Positions 17,208 to 26,953 of a DNA stretch of 64,000 nucleotides are shown in pieces. Numbering within the stretch: position 1 is the stretch's first letter; every line of letters begins with the position of its first letter. The notes under the pieces are model-generated. The model was not told the origin of the DNA. It worked only from the letters and a program-made list of their open reading frames with translations, and made no database searches. Source of the DNA: Hirschia sp964342355 (GTDB lineage: Bacteria > Pseudomonadota > Alphaproteobacteria > Caulobacterales > Hyphomonadaceae); the NCBI GenBank assembly GCA_964342355.1, contig CAYFFG010000005.1, forward strand, positions 124,001 through 188,000. Direction: 5' to 3'. The translations under genes and the position numbers were made by a program.

Positions 17208-17975
17208 ATGACAGCTGATGACCTTAAGTTTAAGTGCCACGATGTCTCTGTATTTTATGGTGACACGGAGGCAATAAAGCGCGTCTCTTTCGATATCCCG
17301 AACAAATCAGTCACGGCATTTATGGGGCCATCGGGATGTGGAAAATCTACGATCCTGCGCGCGTTTAATCGGATGAATGACGTCATACCGGGCGCGCGCG
17401 TTGAAGGTCTGATTACTCTTGATGGCGAGGACATATATCACAAGCGCGTAGACCCGCCAAAACTACGCGCCAAAGTTGGAATGGTCTTTCAAAAACCAAA
17501 CCCGTTTCCAAAAAGCATTTTTGATAACGTCTCTTACGGTCCAAAGAAGCTTGGACTCAAACGTACCAAATCTGACCTTTCCGATTGGGTGGAAGCCTGT
17601 TTAGTCAGAGCTGGACTGTGGGAAGAAGTTAAGGATCGTTTGCACACTTCAGCTATGGGCTTGTCCGGCGGACAACAACAACGTTTGTGCATAGCGCGCG
17701 CCATCGCAACCAAGCCGGAAGCATTGTTGTTGGACGAGCCATGTTCGGCGCTCGATCCGATTGCCACCGAGAAAGTTGAGCAGCTGATCCGCGAGTTACG
17801 CGATGATTATGCAATCGTTATTGTAACGCACTCCTTACAGCAGGCGAAGCGAATTGCAGATCGCATAGCGGTGTTTCATTTAGGGGATCTGGCAGAGGTT
17901 AATACCGCAAAAGACATACTGGAAAATCCACAGGACAAACGCACCCAGGATTTTGTCGGTGGTCGAACTGGGTAG
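17208..17975 (+). CDS. pstB: Phosphate ABC transporter ATP-binding protein PstB
   Basis: A 255-residue ABC ATPase of normal length. Walker A is GPSGCGKST (near residue 43), the Q-loop lies in GMVFQKPNPFPKSIFDNV, the signature is LSGGQQQRLCIARA, Walker B with catalytic Glu is LLLDEPCSALDP, and the switch His is in IVTHSLQQA. The PNPFPKSI stretch after the Q-loop is characteristic of PstB. It powers PstCA. The stop codon lies three bases from the converging ackA stop, so transcription from the two sides collides here with no visible terminator. Confidence 0.96.
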   Translation: MTADDLKFKCHDVSVFYGDTEAIKRVSFDIPNKSVTAFMGPSGCGKSTILRAFNRMNDVIPGARVEGLITLDGEDIYHKRVDPPKLRAKVGMVFQKPNPFPKSIFDNVSYGPKKLGLKRTKSDLSDWVEACLVRAGLWEEVKDRLHTSAMGLSGGQQQRLCIARAIATKPEALLLDEPCSALDPIATEKVEQLIRELRDDYAIVIVTHSLQQAKRIADRIAVFHLGDLAEVNTAKDILENPQDKRTQDFVGGRTG

Positions 17976-17978
17976 CAA

Positions 17979-19166
17979 TTAATTTGAGAGCTTTTCTAGT
18001 GTATGTTCGGCAATCATTTGTTCTTCATCGGTTGGGATGACCCGAACCGAAATTTTGCTGTTAGCGTCTGATATCATCAAATCGTTTCGCACGTTTGCTG
18101 TGTGATCGATTTCGACGCCCAACCATTTGAGCTTGTCACATATCTTTGCACGCACTTCGGCGGAATTTTCACCAATACCTGCGGTGAAGACCAGATTATC
18201 GAGTCCGCCAAGTGAAGACGTCAAAGCGCCAATTTCCCTGGCGGCGCGCCAGGTGAAAAGATCAATAGCTGATTTCGCTGAGGCCTTGTCACTTTGGGTG
18301 AGCGCACGCATGTCGCTTGATATGCCAGACACGCCTAGCAATCCGGATTTCTTATAGAGCAGGATCTCTACTTCTTTGGCGGACATGCCAAATGCTGTTT
18401 GCAAATGTAAGACAACGCCTGGATCTATATTACCGCAACGCGTCCCCATCATCAGGCCATCCAGAGCAGTAAATCCCATTGTCGTATCAATGCTCTTACC
18501 ATTCAGCATCCCACACAAGCTGGCGCCATTTCCAAGGTGGGCAACGATTGTCCGGCCAGAAGCCGCCTCAGCATCAATTTTCCGCAATTGCTTGGAAATG
18601 TATTCATAAGACAGGCCATGAAAGCCATACCGTCTGACTCCCTTTTCGTGAAAAGAGTAGGGAATGGCAAAACGGGTGGCTGTCTCGGGCATATCGAAGT
18701 GAAACGCGGTGTCAAAGCTGACAACCTGAGGAACAGCTGGCAGCAATGACAGGCATGCGCGAATAGCGGACAAATTGTGCGGCTGATGCAAGGGGGCGAG
18801 CGTGATCAGCTGGTCCAGCTCGTGTAGTAACTCACCAGTCACTTGTTCAGGTTGTGAAAAACGCGTTCCACCATGCACCACACGATGACCGATTGCCAAA
18901 AGGGTTCGTCCGTTCAGGCTTCGCGTAATCCAGTCCAATAAAAAACCAAGCACATCTTCGTGGCTTTGTGCTTTGTTTTCTTCATTATCCCAGGTCTTAT
19001 CTATCAATTGTTCGCCATTTGATGAATGGGCGACAAGGTGAGGCGCTATTCCGATGTTTTCTATTTTGCCGCGCGTTTGACGCAAGGCGCGCGCGTCATC
19101 TTCGATGTCGTAGACCGCGAATTTGATGCTGGACGACCCAGCATTCAGACAGAGCAGCGATTTCAT
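17979..19166 (-). CDS. ackA: Acetate kinase
   Basis: A 395-residue acetate/propionate kinase (acyl phosphate + ADP to acid + ATP). The start at 19166 gives MKSLLCLNAGSSSIKF, the phosphate-binding signature NAGSSSIKF at the true N-terminus, and overlaps the upstream pta-like stop by four bases. Further motifs are VVHGG (near 93), FDTAFH (near 143), RRYGFHGLSYEYI (near 174), AHLGNGASL and GTRCGNIDPGV. Coupled with the upstream acyltransferase it could yield ATP from acyl-CoA when respiration is limited. Butyrate kinase is less likely given the motifs. Confidence 0.93.
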   Translation of the reverse strand: MKSLLCLNAGSSSIKFAVYDIEDDARALRQTRGKIENIGIAPHLVAHSSNGEQLIDKTWDNEENKAQSHEDVLGFLLDWITRSLNGRTLLAIGHRVVHGGTRFSQPEQVTGELLHELDQLITLAPLHQPHNLSAIRACLSLLPAVPQVVSFDTAFHFDMPETATRFAIPYSFHEKGVRRYGFHGLSYEYISKQLRKIDAEAASGRTIVAHLGNGASLCGMLNGKSIDTTMGFTALDGLMMGTRCGNIDPGVVLHLQTAFGMSAKEVEILLYKKSGLLGVSGISSDMRALTQSDKASAKSAIDLFTWRAAREIGALTSSLGGLDNLVFTAGIGENSAEVRAKICDKLKWLGVEIDHTANVRNDLMISDANSKISVRVIPTDEEQMIAEHTLEKLSN

Positions 19167-20581
19167 AACGATGTCGCTTCTGGCAAGCCAGGCGCTGCTT
19201 TTGTGTCTGCTTGCGCCAACAGAACAGCCACTGCGCATGAGGCTAAGCGGGTTCGAAGACTGTCAGCGCGGCTTGTTAGGATAATTGGCACGCGTGCGCC
19301 CAGTACGACCCCGGCCGCATCAGCCCCACCTAAAAATGTCAGCTGCTTGGCAACCATGTTTCCTGCTTCAAGGTTGGGTACGATCAGAATTTCTGCCTGA
19401 CCGGCGACAGGAGATACAATGCCTTTTTGCCGTGCTGCGACGATGCTGACAGCGTTATCAAAAGCAAGAGGACCGTCCAGAACGCCGCCGATAATCTGCC
19501 CTCTGTCCGCCATTTTACACAATGCGGCTGCATCCAGCGTGGATTGCATGTCCGCGTTTACAGTCTCAACCGCCGCTAAAATGGCAACCTTCGGGACTTC
19601 GATTCCAATGACATGCGCCAGGTCAATGGCGTTTCTAATGATGTCTCCTTTCACGTGAAGATCTGGAGCGATGTTGATGGCGGCGTCTGTTATGATCAAC
19701 GGAGTTGCATACTGTGGCACGTCCATCAGGTAAGCATGGCTAATACGTCTTTCTGTCCGTAGTCCACACTTAGCAACGACAGCGCCCATTAGTTCGTCTG
19801 TGTGCAGCGAGCCTTTCATCAGCAAGTGTGCTTCCCCGGATTTTACCAGTTCAACAGCCTTTTCGGCTGCGGCATGGCTATGCTCAGCCGGGACGATTGG
19901 AAATGCAGATATATCAATACCGGCTTCGCTGGCCGCCGCTAAAATTTTAATTCTTGGCCCGACAAGTATCGGGCTGATCAATCCGGCGTCAGCTGCTTGG
20001 ATTGCTGCGAGAAGCGCAGCTTTAGAGCAAGGATGAACAATTGCTGTTGTGACCGGGGGGCGGGCGCTGGCTTGCGCCATAATCTGCTTAAAGCCGTCAT
20101 GATCCTGGATGCGCACATCCGGAAGCACGCTTACTGGACGGCGAATTTTTTCTTCAAGCGCACGAACTTCGGCCTCGCCGGTGAGTAAGACTTCTCCGGA
20201 TTGATTAACACACTCACATTCAAAGAGGACCGATAAAGTTTCCTCTATTTTGTCCCGAACCGTGACTGTGGCAGTGACTGTATCGCCCAGCCTGACTGCG
20301 CCGTGAAATTTAAACGACTGGGAAATTAATTGCGTTCCCGGACCTGGAAGTTCTGTCGCAAAGACACACGAGACAAGGGCTTCTCGCCAGAGACCATAAG
20401 AGCCGTCACGATGATTGAAGGCGCTTGCGCTCTTGTCATCGCTAGGAAAATTCTCGCCATGGCCAGACAAGAGGGCAGCAAGGTGAATGTTTTCTTTCGT
20501 CAAGGTGCGTGAATGACTGGCAATGTCGCCGATTTTAATTTCGGAAAATGTCAGGTTCTCCACCATTTCAGGTGCGTTCAT
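19163..20581 (-). CDS. Bifunctional MaoC-like enoyl-CoA hydratase/phosphate acyltransferase
   Basis: A 472-residue fusion. Residues 1-150 are a MaoC/hot-dog domain: FSEIKIGDIASHSRTLTKENI, then GPGTQLISQSFKFHGAVRLGDTVTATVTV. Residues 160-465 are a phosphotransacetylase/phosphate butyryltransferase domain with LLMKGSLHTDELMGAVV, ITDAAINIAPDL and VLDGPLAFDNAVS. This fusion is a recognised proteobacterial family usually beside ackA and a PHA synthase, as here. It may connect hydroxyacyl-CoA pools with acyl phosphate formation. It overlaps ackA by four bases and starts 45 bases after phaC. The substrate chain length is not determinable. Confidence 0.88.
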   Translation of the reverse strand: MNAPEMVENLTFSEIKIGDIASHSRTLTKENIHLAALLSGHGENFPSDDKSASAFNHRDGSYGLWREALVSCVFATELPGPGTQLISQSFKFHGAVRLGDTVTATVTVRDKIEETLSVLFECECVNQSGEVLLTGEAEVRALEEKIRRPVSVLPDVRIQDHDGFKQIMAQASARPPVTTAIVHPCSKAALLAAIQAADAGLISPILVGPRIKILAAASEAGIDISAFPIVPAEHSHAAAEKAVELVKSGEAHLLMKGSLHTDELMGAVVAKCGLRTERRISHAYLMDVPQYATPLIITDAAINIAPDLHVKGDIIRNAIDLAHVIGIEVPKVAILAAVETVNADMQSTLDAAALCKMADRGQIIGGVLDGPLAFDNAVSIVAARQKGIVSPVAGQAEILIVPNLEAGNMVAKQLTFLGGADAAGVVLGARVPIILTSRADSLRTRLASCAVAVLLAQADTKAAPGLPEATSL

Positions 20582-20626
20582 TTTCAGGAGGCTCCAATTT
20601 GGGCGATGCTGAACATTCTTAACCTA

Positions 20627-22435
20627 TTATGCGTGGCGAACATAACGTCCTGGCGCAGCTTCCAGTTCTTTTGAGCTGAGGATCAAATTGGAATCCGTGT
20701 CAGCACGCTTGACGTTACGCGCAGCGACGCTTTTTGAGGAACGTGCTCCTAACCATTCAGACCAGCTTGGCCACCATGACCCTTCACGCTGATCGGCGAT
20801 TTCCAACCACGTGTCAGGATCAATAAAAGGAGCTTTGTCGGGTCGCGTGTAAATTTGGTGATGGCGACGCGGGTGATCCGGGGGACTGACAACGCCTGCG
20901 TTATGTCCGCCATTAGTCAATGCAAATGTTACATCCGCATCAGCAAAAAGGTGGATTTTAAACACAGACCGCCAAGGTGCGACGTGGTCCTTAATCGTCC
21001 CCAACGCAAAAATCGGAGCGCGAATATCCGAAGGCGCGATCGGGTGCCCGTCGATAGACATCCGCCCTTCAACAAAATCATTTGAGAGGAAGAGGCGCTG
21101 CAGATACTCCGTATGCATTTTATAAGGCATGCGGGTGAGGTCCGAGTTCCAGATCATGAGGTCGATGGATTCACTTCGTCGTCCCATCAGGTAAGTTTCT
21201 CGCAAACGTTGCCATATCAGCTCTCTCGAGTGCAGGAGCGCGAAGGCGCCGCTCATCTGATCTCCGGCTAGGAAGCCTTTGGACTGCATATTCGCATCAA
21301 GGAAAGACAGTTGGCTGGAGTTTATGAAGAGTTCAAGCTCGCCCGGTTCGGTGAAATCGACTTGGGCGGCGAGCAGTGTGATGCTGGCAAATGGATCACG
21401 CTTTTTGTGAACATGACCTGAAGCGGTGATGGAAAGAAGTGTTCCTCCCAGACAGTATCCTACGCCGTGGATCTGCTCATTCGGTATAATGGATTGCACA
21501 GCTTCGATCGCGGCGTCGACGCCAAGGCGGCGATAATCATCAAATGACAGATCCTGGTCTTTTTTGTCAGGGTTTCGCCATGACATGATGAAAACGGTAT
21601 ATCCTTGTTCGACAAGGTATCTGACCATCGAATTGTGTGCGCTAAGATCCAGAATATAGTATTTCAATATCCAAGCGGGTACGATCAGTATCGGCTCTGA
21701 TTTTACAACCTCAGTCGTGGGTTCGTATTGGATCAGTTCAAACAGGTGGTTTCGATAAACAACTTTGCCGGGTGTGACGGCCAAGGTCTCGCCAACCTGC
21801 GGGATTGGGTCGTTCTTTCGACCAATCAGGCGTTTTTCAATTTCAGAGGATACGTATTCTACAGCGTTGACCCATCCGCGCACCAAGTTGGTGCCCCGCT
21901 CACTACGGGTTTGAGTCAGCGCATGCGCGTTGCTGAAAAGGAAATTATCCGGATGCCAGGCCTCAAGGTATTGGCGCACAGCAAACGACATCAGTTTCTC
22001 ATGGCTTTTAGCAACGCCGCGTGGAGCTTTTACTGACCCGTGGAACCAATCCGTCATTTGGCTGTAAAGGCGACTATAGGCTTCAAGATGGAGCGTAGAG
22101 GGCGCAAGTTTGCCTTCAGTGTCTTTAAGCCCTTTATATGCTTCCACAACCGCATTGTTGTAGGCGCGCATGGTTTCCATGATTGTCAGCGTGGTGTGCC
22201 CGGGAGACGCAAGTGAGTGCGACATCCAGTCAAAGGCTGCGGTTGCTAGCGCTAGAGGAGAGGCGCCGCCCGTTGATCGCGCCATTGCGGACCAGATTGC
22301 ACCATCCAATGCTTTCAAAGTCGAATCCAAATGTTCGGGCATTGCAATCGGCAAAGATGGAGACGGATCAAACGCCTTTAATGCGTCTGACGTTTGAATA
22401 GGTCCGAAATGTGGGAGAGGGAAATTGTCGTCCAT
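20627..22435 (-). CDS. phaC: Class I poly(3-hydroxyalkanoate) synthase
   Basis: A 602-residue polymerase of (R)-3-hydroxyacyl-CoA. The start MDDNFPLPH at 22435 is preferred; the frame remains open to 22507. It has the N-terminal PhaC domain (about 60-230) and an alpha/beta-hydrolase core with the lipase-like box GYCLGG, where Cys328 is the nucleophile (Cys replacing Ser is the synthase hallmark). Catalytic Asp is in IKDHVAPWRS and His in GGHNAGVV. PAWILKYYILDL and FIMSWRNPD are class I/II signatures. No phaA or phaB lies adjacent. The linked hydratase-Pta, ackA and FabI-like genes suggest PHA formation tied to fatty-acyl or overflow metabolism. Confidence 0.92.
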   Translation of the reverse strand: MDDNFPLPHFGPIQTSDALKAFDPSPSLPIAMPEHLDSTLKALDGAIWSAMARSTGGASPLALATAAFDWMSHSLASPGHTTLTIMETMRAYNNAVVEAYKGLKDTEGKLAPSTLHLEAYSRLYSQMTDWFHGSVKAPRGVAKSHEKLMSFAVRQYLEAWHPDNFLFSNAHALTQTRSERGTNLVRGWVNAVEYVSSEIEKRLIGRKNDPIPQVGETLAVTPGKVVYRNHLFELIQYEPTTEVVKSEPILIVPAWILKYYILDLSAHNSMVRYLVEQGYTVFIMSWRNPDKKDQDLSFDDYRRLGVDAAIEAVQSIIPNEQIHGVGYCLGGTLLSITASGHVHKKRDPFASITLLAAQVDFTEPGELELFINSSQLSFLDANMQSKGFLAGDQMSGAFALLHSRELIWQRLRETYLMGRRSESIDLMIWNSDLTRMPYKMHTEYLQRLFLSNDFVEGRMSIDGHPIAPSDIRAPIFALGTIKDHVAPWRSVFKIHLFADADVTFALTNGGHNAGVVSPPDHPRRHHQIYTRPDKAPFIDPDTWLEIADQREGSWWPSWSEWLGARSSKSVAARNVKRADTDSNLILSSKELEAAPGRYVRHA

Positions 22436-22478
22436 GACCGTATCTTTTAAATGCGCTTTTTGGGGGAGGGGTCCGTTC

Positions 22479-23240
22479 TCAGGACATGATGTTATAACCG
22501 GCATCAATATAGGCTAAGCTGCCTGTCACATGTTTGGCTGAATCGCTGGCCAGAAAAGCTGCATAGGCGCCGACGTCTTCCAATGTGACCAGCGTGCGTT
22601 CAGGAGAACGACTTACGGCTTCATTTATCAGGTCGTCAAAATGGGCAATCCCCGATGCGGCGCGTGTGCGCATGGGACCTGGAGATAAAGCGTTGACGCG
22701 TATGCCGTGAGGTCCAAGATCTGCCGCAAGATATCGAACGCTAGCTTCCAGTGCGGCCTTCACCGGTCCCATAATGTTATAATTATCAACGACTTTTTCC
22801 GCGCCATAATAACTGACTGTCAAAAGGCAGCCTCCAGCCTCCATCAAAGGCACGGCGCGCTTCGCCATCCGAATGAAAGAGTGACACGATGTGTCCATAG
22901 CTTGAAGGAAGCCGTCACGCGAGGCGTCGACGACCTGCGCATGCAGATCTTCTTTTGGGCAGTAAGCAATCGAATGTAAAAGAAAATCCAGCTTGCCCCA
23001 TTGGTCTTTGACGGCTGTAAAAACGGCGTCCAGCTGATCATCGTGATCCACATTCAACGGTAGTAAGAGTTCGGCTCCGACAGAGTCCGAAACCGTCTGG
23101 ACGTAAGGCAGCGCTTTGTCATTGTAATATGTCAAAGCAAGGCTAGCGCCATTGTCGCTGAAAGCCTTCGCGCACCCCGCAGCGATCGAATCATGATTGG
23201 CGACGCCTATAACCAGCCCTTTTTTTCCTGCTAAGTTCAT
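22479..23240 (-). CDS. fabI: FabI-type enoyl-ACP reductase / SDR
   Basis: A 253-residue short-chain dehydrogenase. The start at 23240 gives MNLAGKKGLVIGVANHDSIA, the FabI-type dinucleotide motif (G-x5-SIA). SIAYCPKEDL is the strand preceding the active site; SYYGAEKVVDNYNIMGPVK holds the Tyr...Tyr-x6-Lys active-site arrangement of FabI. The C-terminus ends in HVTGSLAYIDAGYNIM. It begins seven bases after the P-type ATPase stop, so it is co-transcribed. FabI is usually elsewhere with fatty-acid genes; in this PHA-Pta-AckA context it may be a second, specialised copy. Confidence 0.88.
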   Translation of the reverse strand: MNLAGKKGLVIGVANHDSIAAGCAKAFSDNGASLALTYYNDKALPYVQTVSDSVGAELLLPLNVDHDDQLDAVFTAVKDQWGKLDFLLHSIAYCPKEDLHAQVVDASRDGFLQAMDTSCHSFIRMAKRAVPLMEAGGCLLTVSYYGAEKVVDNYNIMGPVKAALEASVRYLAADLGPHGIRVNALSPGPMRTRAASGIAHFDDLINEAVSRSPERTLVTLEDVGAYAAFLASDSAKHVTGSLAYIDAGYNIMS

Positions 23241-23247
23241 GGGGTGA

Positions 23248-25956
23248 TCAGGCCCTTTTCGCCACAGATTTTCGTTCTTGATGACGCACGTGCAGTTTGT
23301 GCAATTCTTCCACGCAGAGGAATGTAAGCGCGACTGACAGCAACATGCCGAATGTTTCAAACGGTATCGGCTCAAGTCCTATGACGTGTCTTAGCCCTGG
23401 GATTTGCATAGATATCAGGTGAAGTGACAACGCCAAAGGTGTTGCGATGGCCAGCACTCTGTTCGATGTGTAGGGCATTGCAAATAAAGAGCGGTGTTCA
23501 GACCTGCTCGACAATGCGTGAAGGCATCCAAATAACACCATCATCATCAAAGTGATGTTCTGGGCTGAGAAATGCTCCATGCCTGTACTCATCGCGACCG
23601 CGAAAACCGCAAATGCAAGCACGCCCATCGTCGCCCCGGACACCAGGACGTGTTCAATCACCCGGCGTTCAAAAATAGGCTCTTTGGGATCGCGCGGCGG
23701 GTAGGTGAGCTCATCACCTTCCTTGGGCTCAAAAGCGAGAGCGACATCTTGCAGACCGTTTGCGATAAGGTTGAGCCATAAGAGCTGAATTGCAGACATT
23801 GGCATAGGCAAACCTGCGCCAACCGACAGGAAGAACAGGACAAGCGCGGAAAAACCAGTTGCGGTTAAGAGCGCGATGACTTTGCGGATGTTGTTATAGA
23901 CAATCCGACCTTGCTCAACGCCAGCAACAATCGATGCAAAATTATCATCAGTGATGATCAGATCAGCCGCCTCTTTGGCGACATCGGTACCGGATTTGCC
24001 CATGGCGACACCTGCGTTTGCGCGTCTTAAGGCAGGAGCGTCGTTTACGCCATCGCCTGTCACGGCCACAAAATGATCCGCCTCTTCAAATGTCTGTACG
24101 ATAAGTTCTTTTTGCGCTGGCTCGATCCTGGCAAAAATACGTGCGGGAAGGACCAGCTCCCGTACGGCGGCATGACCTTCTGCCTGTGCTGCTTTCAGCA
24201 TAACGCCGGTCACGACCTGATCGTCCGGCTCGCATAATCCCAGGTCGACGCCAATCGAGCGCGCAGTCGCAGGGTGATCGCCCGTGACCATCGCCACAGC
24301 GATGCCACCCTGACGACAATTCTCAACGGCTTCTTTTGCTTCGGGCCTGACGGGGTCAATCATCGCGACCATGCCGAGGAAGGTCAGACCTTCCAGCGCT
24401 TCTTCGTCCGCGTTAACGCCATTGCGGCGGGCAAGCGCAATCACGCGATAGCCTGACTTTGCTAGTTCTTCGAACTGGGATTCAATCAGCGAGCGGTTAA
24501 TGGGTTGTTCGTCGTGGTCCACAAGCATGTGTGAAGATGCGTCCAAGACCTTTTCAGGACTGCCCTTTATAAACAACACCACATCATCGCCAACATTGTT
24601 GTAGCTGGCGCTGAAGGCGCGTTCAGATTCATATGGAATGAGCTTTCGACGCTCATATTCTTCTCGCGCCTTAGTAAGCGACATACCGAACTTTTTAGCG
24701 AAAACCAGAAAGGCGACATCCACGATGTCACCATCAGCCACCCAGTCTCCGCCTGCATATTCAAGGTAACTTTCGTTTGCGAGCACACCAGTTGTGATCA
24801 GTTCTTTGAGACGTTCTAGATCTTCACCTTTCACTTCCCCGGGCGCAATACCGGCGCCTGTCGTCGCATAAGTTCGTCCGGAAGGCAGAACGGCCTTATC
24901 GATCGTTAGCTCGTTGACCGTCAGCGTGCCTGTTTTGTCCGAGCAGATAAAAGTACAGGATCCCAATGCTTCTACAGCGACCAGTTTTCGAATGATCACA
25001 TTCTTTTGCGCCATGCGCTGCATACCGATGGCGAGACCGACCGTCAGCGCAGCGGGCAAACCTTCTGGAATGGTCGACACCGCCAATCCAATACCCATCA
25101 TCAGCATTTCGGCGGCTGTGTAATCCCCGCGGATAGACATAAGCGCCGCTAAAGCCACGATTGCGAGGATGATGACGCCTGCAACTTGGTATGTGAAACG
25201 GCGAACACGGATCAATAATGGCGGCTCAGATACCCGTTTGTCCGTTATGCGCTTCGCTATGGAGCCGATCTCAGTTGAAAGGCCTGTTGTATCAACACGC
25301 CCGCGTCCCCGGCCACGTGTCACCACCCCACCGGCGAAAAGCTGGTTTGCGCGTTCGGCCAAAGGCGCGTCCTCAGCAGGCCTTACCTTGTGGTCCTTTA
25401 AAACCGCAAGGCTCTCACCCGTCAGCATAGATTCATCGACAGTGAGATCCTGACTTTCAAACAGGGTGATGTCGGCCGGTATTTTATCACCGGAAGCAAC
25501 CAGCACGACGTCACCGGGAACTATTTCCGAGGTGTCAATCTGACTGACCTCGCCATCACGCAAAACGTGCGCGACGCCTTTCACCATGGCGCGCAGAGCT
25601 TGAGCTGACCTTTGAGCTGAAAACTCCTGAATCGTGCCGATCAAAGCGTTCAAAATCAAGACTGCGGCAATGAAGATGGCATTTGGCACTTGCCCGATCG
25701 CCAGCGAGACGATTGCTGCGATCAGAAGGATGTATATGAACGGACTCAGAAATTGGCGTACAAATATCGCAATTGGTCCGGGTGGTTTGGGTTCTGGTAG
25801 TTTGTTCGGTCCGAAATGCTCAAGACGCAGTGCGGCGTCCTTGCTCGTCAATCCTGTTTGAGAAGGACTGGCTGAAGGCAGACCGCCGCCAGCAGGCACA
25901 GGAAGGTCAGCGCCAGATGGCGCGACCCTTTCAAGGTCAGTGGTTTGGATGCTCAT
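23248..25956 (-). CDS. P-type cation-transporting ATPase (P2/SERCA-PMR1-like)
   Basis: A 902-residue ten-helix ATPase. It has an N-terminal cation-ATPase domain with FGPNKLPEPK, TM1-2 (about 60-110), actuator MLTGES (near 195), TM4 motif STIPEGLPAALT, phosphorylation site SDKTGTLT, nucleotide-binding KGSPEKVLD, hinge TGDGVNDAPALRRANAG, and a six-helix C-terminus with an FVCV-like tail. The TM4 PEGL motif supports calcium or similar ions. TM6 reads LLWLNLIANGLQD, where SERCA has NLVTDG; the Thr-Asp pair of the ion site is Ala-Asn, so specificity is uncertain. First gene of the fabI-phaC-pta-ackA minus-strand run. Confidence 0.9.
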   Translation of the reverse strand: MSIQTTDLERVAPSGADLPVPAGGGLPSASPSQTGLTSKDAALRLEHFGPNKLPEPKPPGPIAIFVRQFLSPFIYILLIAAIVSLAIGQVPNAIFIAAVLILNALIGTIQEFSAQRSAQALRAMVKGVAHVLRDGEVSQIDTSEIVPGDVVLVASGDKIPADITLFESQDLTVDESMLTGESLAVLKDHKVRPAEDAPLAERANQLFAGGVVTRGRGRGRVDTTGLSTEIGSIAKRITDKRVSEPPLLIRVRRFTYQVAGVIILAIVALAALMSIRGDYTAAEMLMMGIGLAVSTIPEGLPAALTVGLAIGMQRMAQKNVIIRKLVAVEALGSCTFICSDKTGTLTVNELTIDKAVLPSGRTYATTGAGIAPGEVKGEDLERLKELITTGVLANESYLEYAGGDWVADGDIVDVAFLVFAKKFGMSLTKAREEYERRKLIPYESERAFSASYNNVGDDVVLFIKGSPEKVLDASSHMLVDHDEQPINRSLIESQFEELAKSGYRVIALARRNGVNADEEALEGLTFLGMVAMIDPVRPEAKEAVENCRQGGIAVAMVTGDHPATARSIGVDLGLCEPDDQVVTGVMLKAAQAEGHAAVRELVLPARIFARIEPAQKELIVQTFEEADHFVAVTGDGVNDAPALRRANAGVAMGKSGTDVAKEAADLIITDDNFASIVAGVEQGRIVYNNIRKVIALLTATGFSALVLFFLSVGAGLPMPMSAIQLLWLNLIANGLQDVALAFEPKEGDELTYPPRDPKEPIFERRVIEHVLVSGATMGVLAFAVFAVAMSTGMEHFSAQNITLMMMVLFGCLHALSSRSEHRSLFAMPYTSNRVLAIATPLALSLHLISMQIPGLRHVIGLEPIPFETFGMLLSVALTFLCVEELHKLHVRHQERKSVAKRA

Positions 25957-26279
25957 GCAAGCCCCACGTCAGCATGTCGCTAATAGAATTCGCGCAATTA
26001 GTTTGCTGCGACGCGGCAGTTATCCCACAAATTTTGTATGGTTGTCTTCAAGGATTTATGACAAGTCATCGCGTGCGACGATCTACACGGGGGGTGATGG
26101 CAAATTAAGCGGTATCGCCCGCTTTATCAGCATGCATAGCGCATCTGTCAGGACCCTATTGATGCAAATTCTGCACGGGTCATGTGAAAACGGATACGTT
26201 TTTCGCACATAATGCCACGGCTAATTTCAGCTTCGAAAGAGATGGGGGGCTTAAGCGGCTTCTCGAACAGGAGCTGTAT
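25957..26279. other. Divergent intergenic region, no gene seen
   Basis: 323 bases separate the divergent ATPase and GST-like genes and must hold both promoters. I see no convincing -35/-10 pair, inverted repeat, RNA gene or conserved ORF. A TTGAT at 26159-26163 is only half of an FNR-type site. Short frames here lack ribosome sites. Confidence 0.5.
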
Positions 26280-26942
26280 ATGCCAAAGCCCGAACTATAC
26301 TGGATATCCGGCAGTCCGCCTGCGTGGCGTGTGATGCTGGCGATGGTGATCAAAGGGATAGATTTTGACTCGCGTCGTTTGGATCACGGCAAGGGCGAAA
26401 ACAAAACAACTGAATATCTCCACCTCAATCCTAAAGGGCAAGTGCCGACAGTTGTGTATGGCGAAAGCACTGTGCGGGAAAGCATTGCGATCCTTGGCTG
26501 GCTAGATCGTGCGTTTCCAGAGCGGCTGATCTTTGGAGAGAGAGCGGCGGACGCCGCGTGCGTCTGGCAGGATTTGATGTTGATGGAAGGCGATCTGCGA
26601 CCGGTGACCACCGACATTGCGCAAATTCTACTGAGAGACAAAACACTAGAACGCGCAGAAGATCTAGCGCACGCGATCGACCACACATCAATCCAGTTCG
26701 ATGATTTAGCTCAGCGATTAGAGCGCGCGCCGTTTCTCGGCGATGATGCGCCGATGGCGGCCGACATCTGGCTTTATCCGACAATTGGCTGGATTGAGCG
26801 CGCAGCTTTCCTTGCAAAAGACAAAGCGCCGCAAGAAGTGGTCGAGATCGTCTCCTCAAGACCAGCCCTTAAAGATTGGCGCGCCCGCATGGCGGCGCTT
26901 CCCGGTGTCACATCCACTCATCCCCCACATTGGAACACATAA
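26280..26942 (+). CDS. Glutathione S-transferase family protein
   Basis: A 220-residue two-domain GST fold. ATG at 26280 is chosen because AGGAG stands seven bases upstream and the protein then starts directly with the first thioredoxin-like strand (ELYWISGSPPAWRVMLAM); the longer frame from 26184 adds residues with no fold. The G-site elements are VPTVVYGESTVRESIAIL (cis-Pro and the Glu-Ser pair, about 58-75), and the all-helical domain follows from about 95. Family roles include glutathione conjugation or peroxide reduction; the substrate is not inferable. It lies 11 bases before yceI, probably co-transcribed. Confidence 0.85.
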   Translation: MPKPELYWISGSPPAWRVMLAMVIKGIDFDSRRLDHGKGENKTTEYLHLNPKGQVPTVVYGESTVRESIAILGWLDRAFPERLIFGERAADAACVWQDLMLMEGDLRPVTTDIAQILLRDKTLERAEDLAHAIDHTSIQFDDLAQRLERAPFLGDDAPMAADIWLYPTIGWIERAAFLAKDKAPQEVVEIVSSRPALKDWRARMAALPGVTSTHPPHWNT

Positions 26943-26953
26943 AGGAGCATTCC

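Noticed and set aside
26159..26172. FNR/FixK-type box upstream of the P-type ATPase run
   Set aside because: TTGAT is present but the second half does not match ATCAA.
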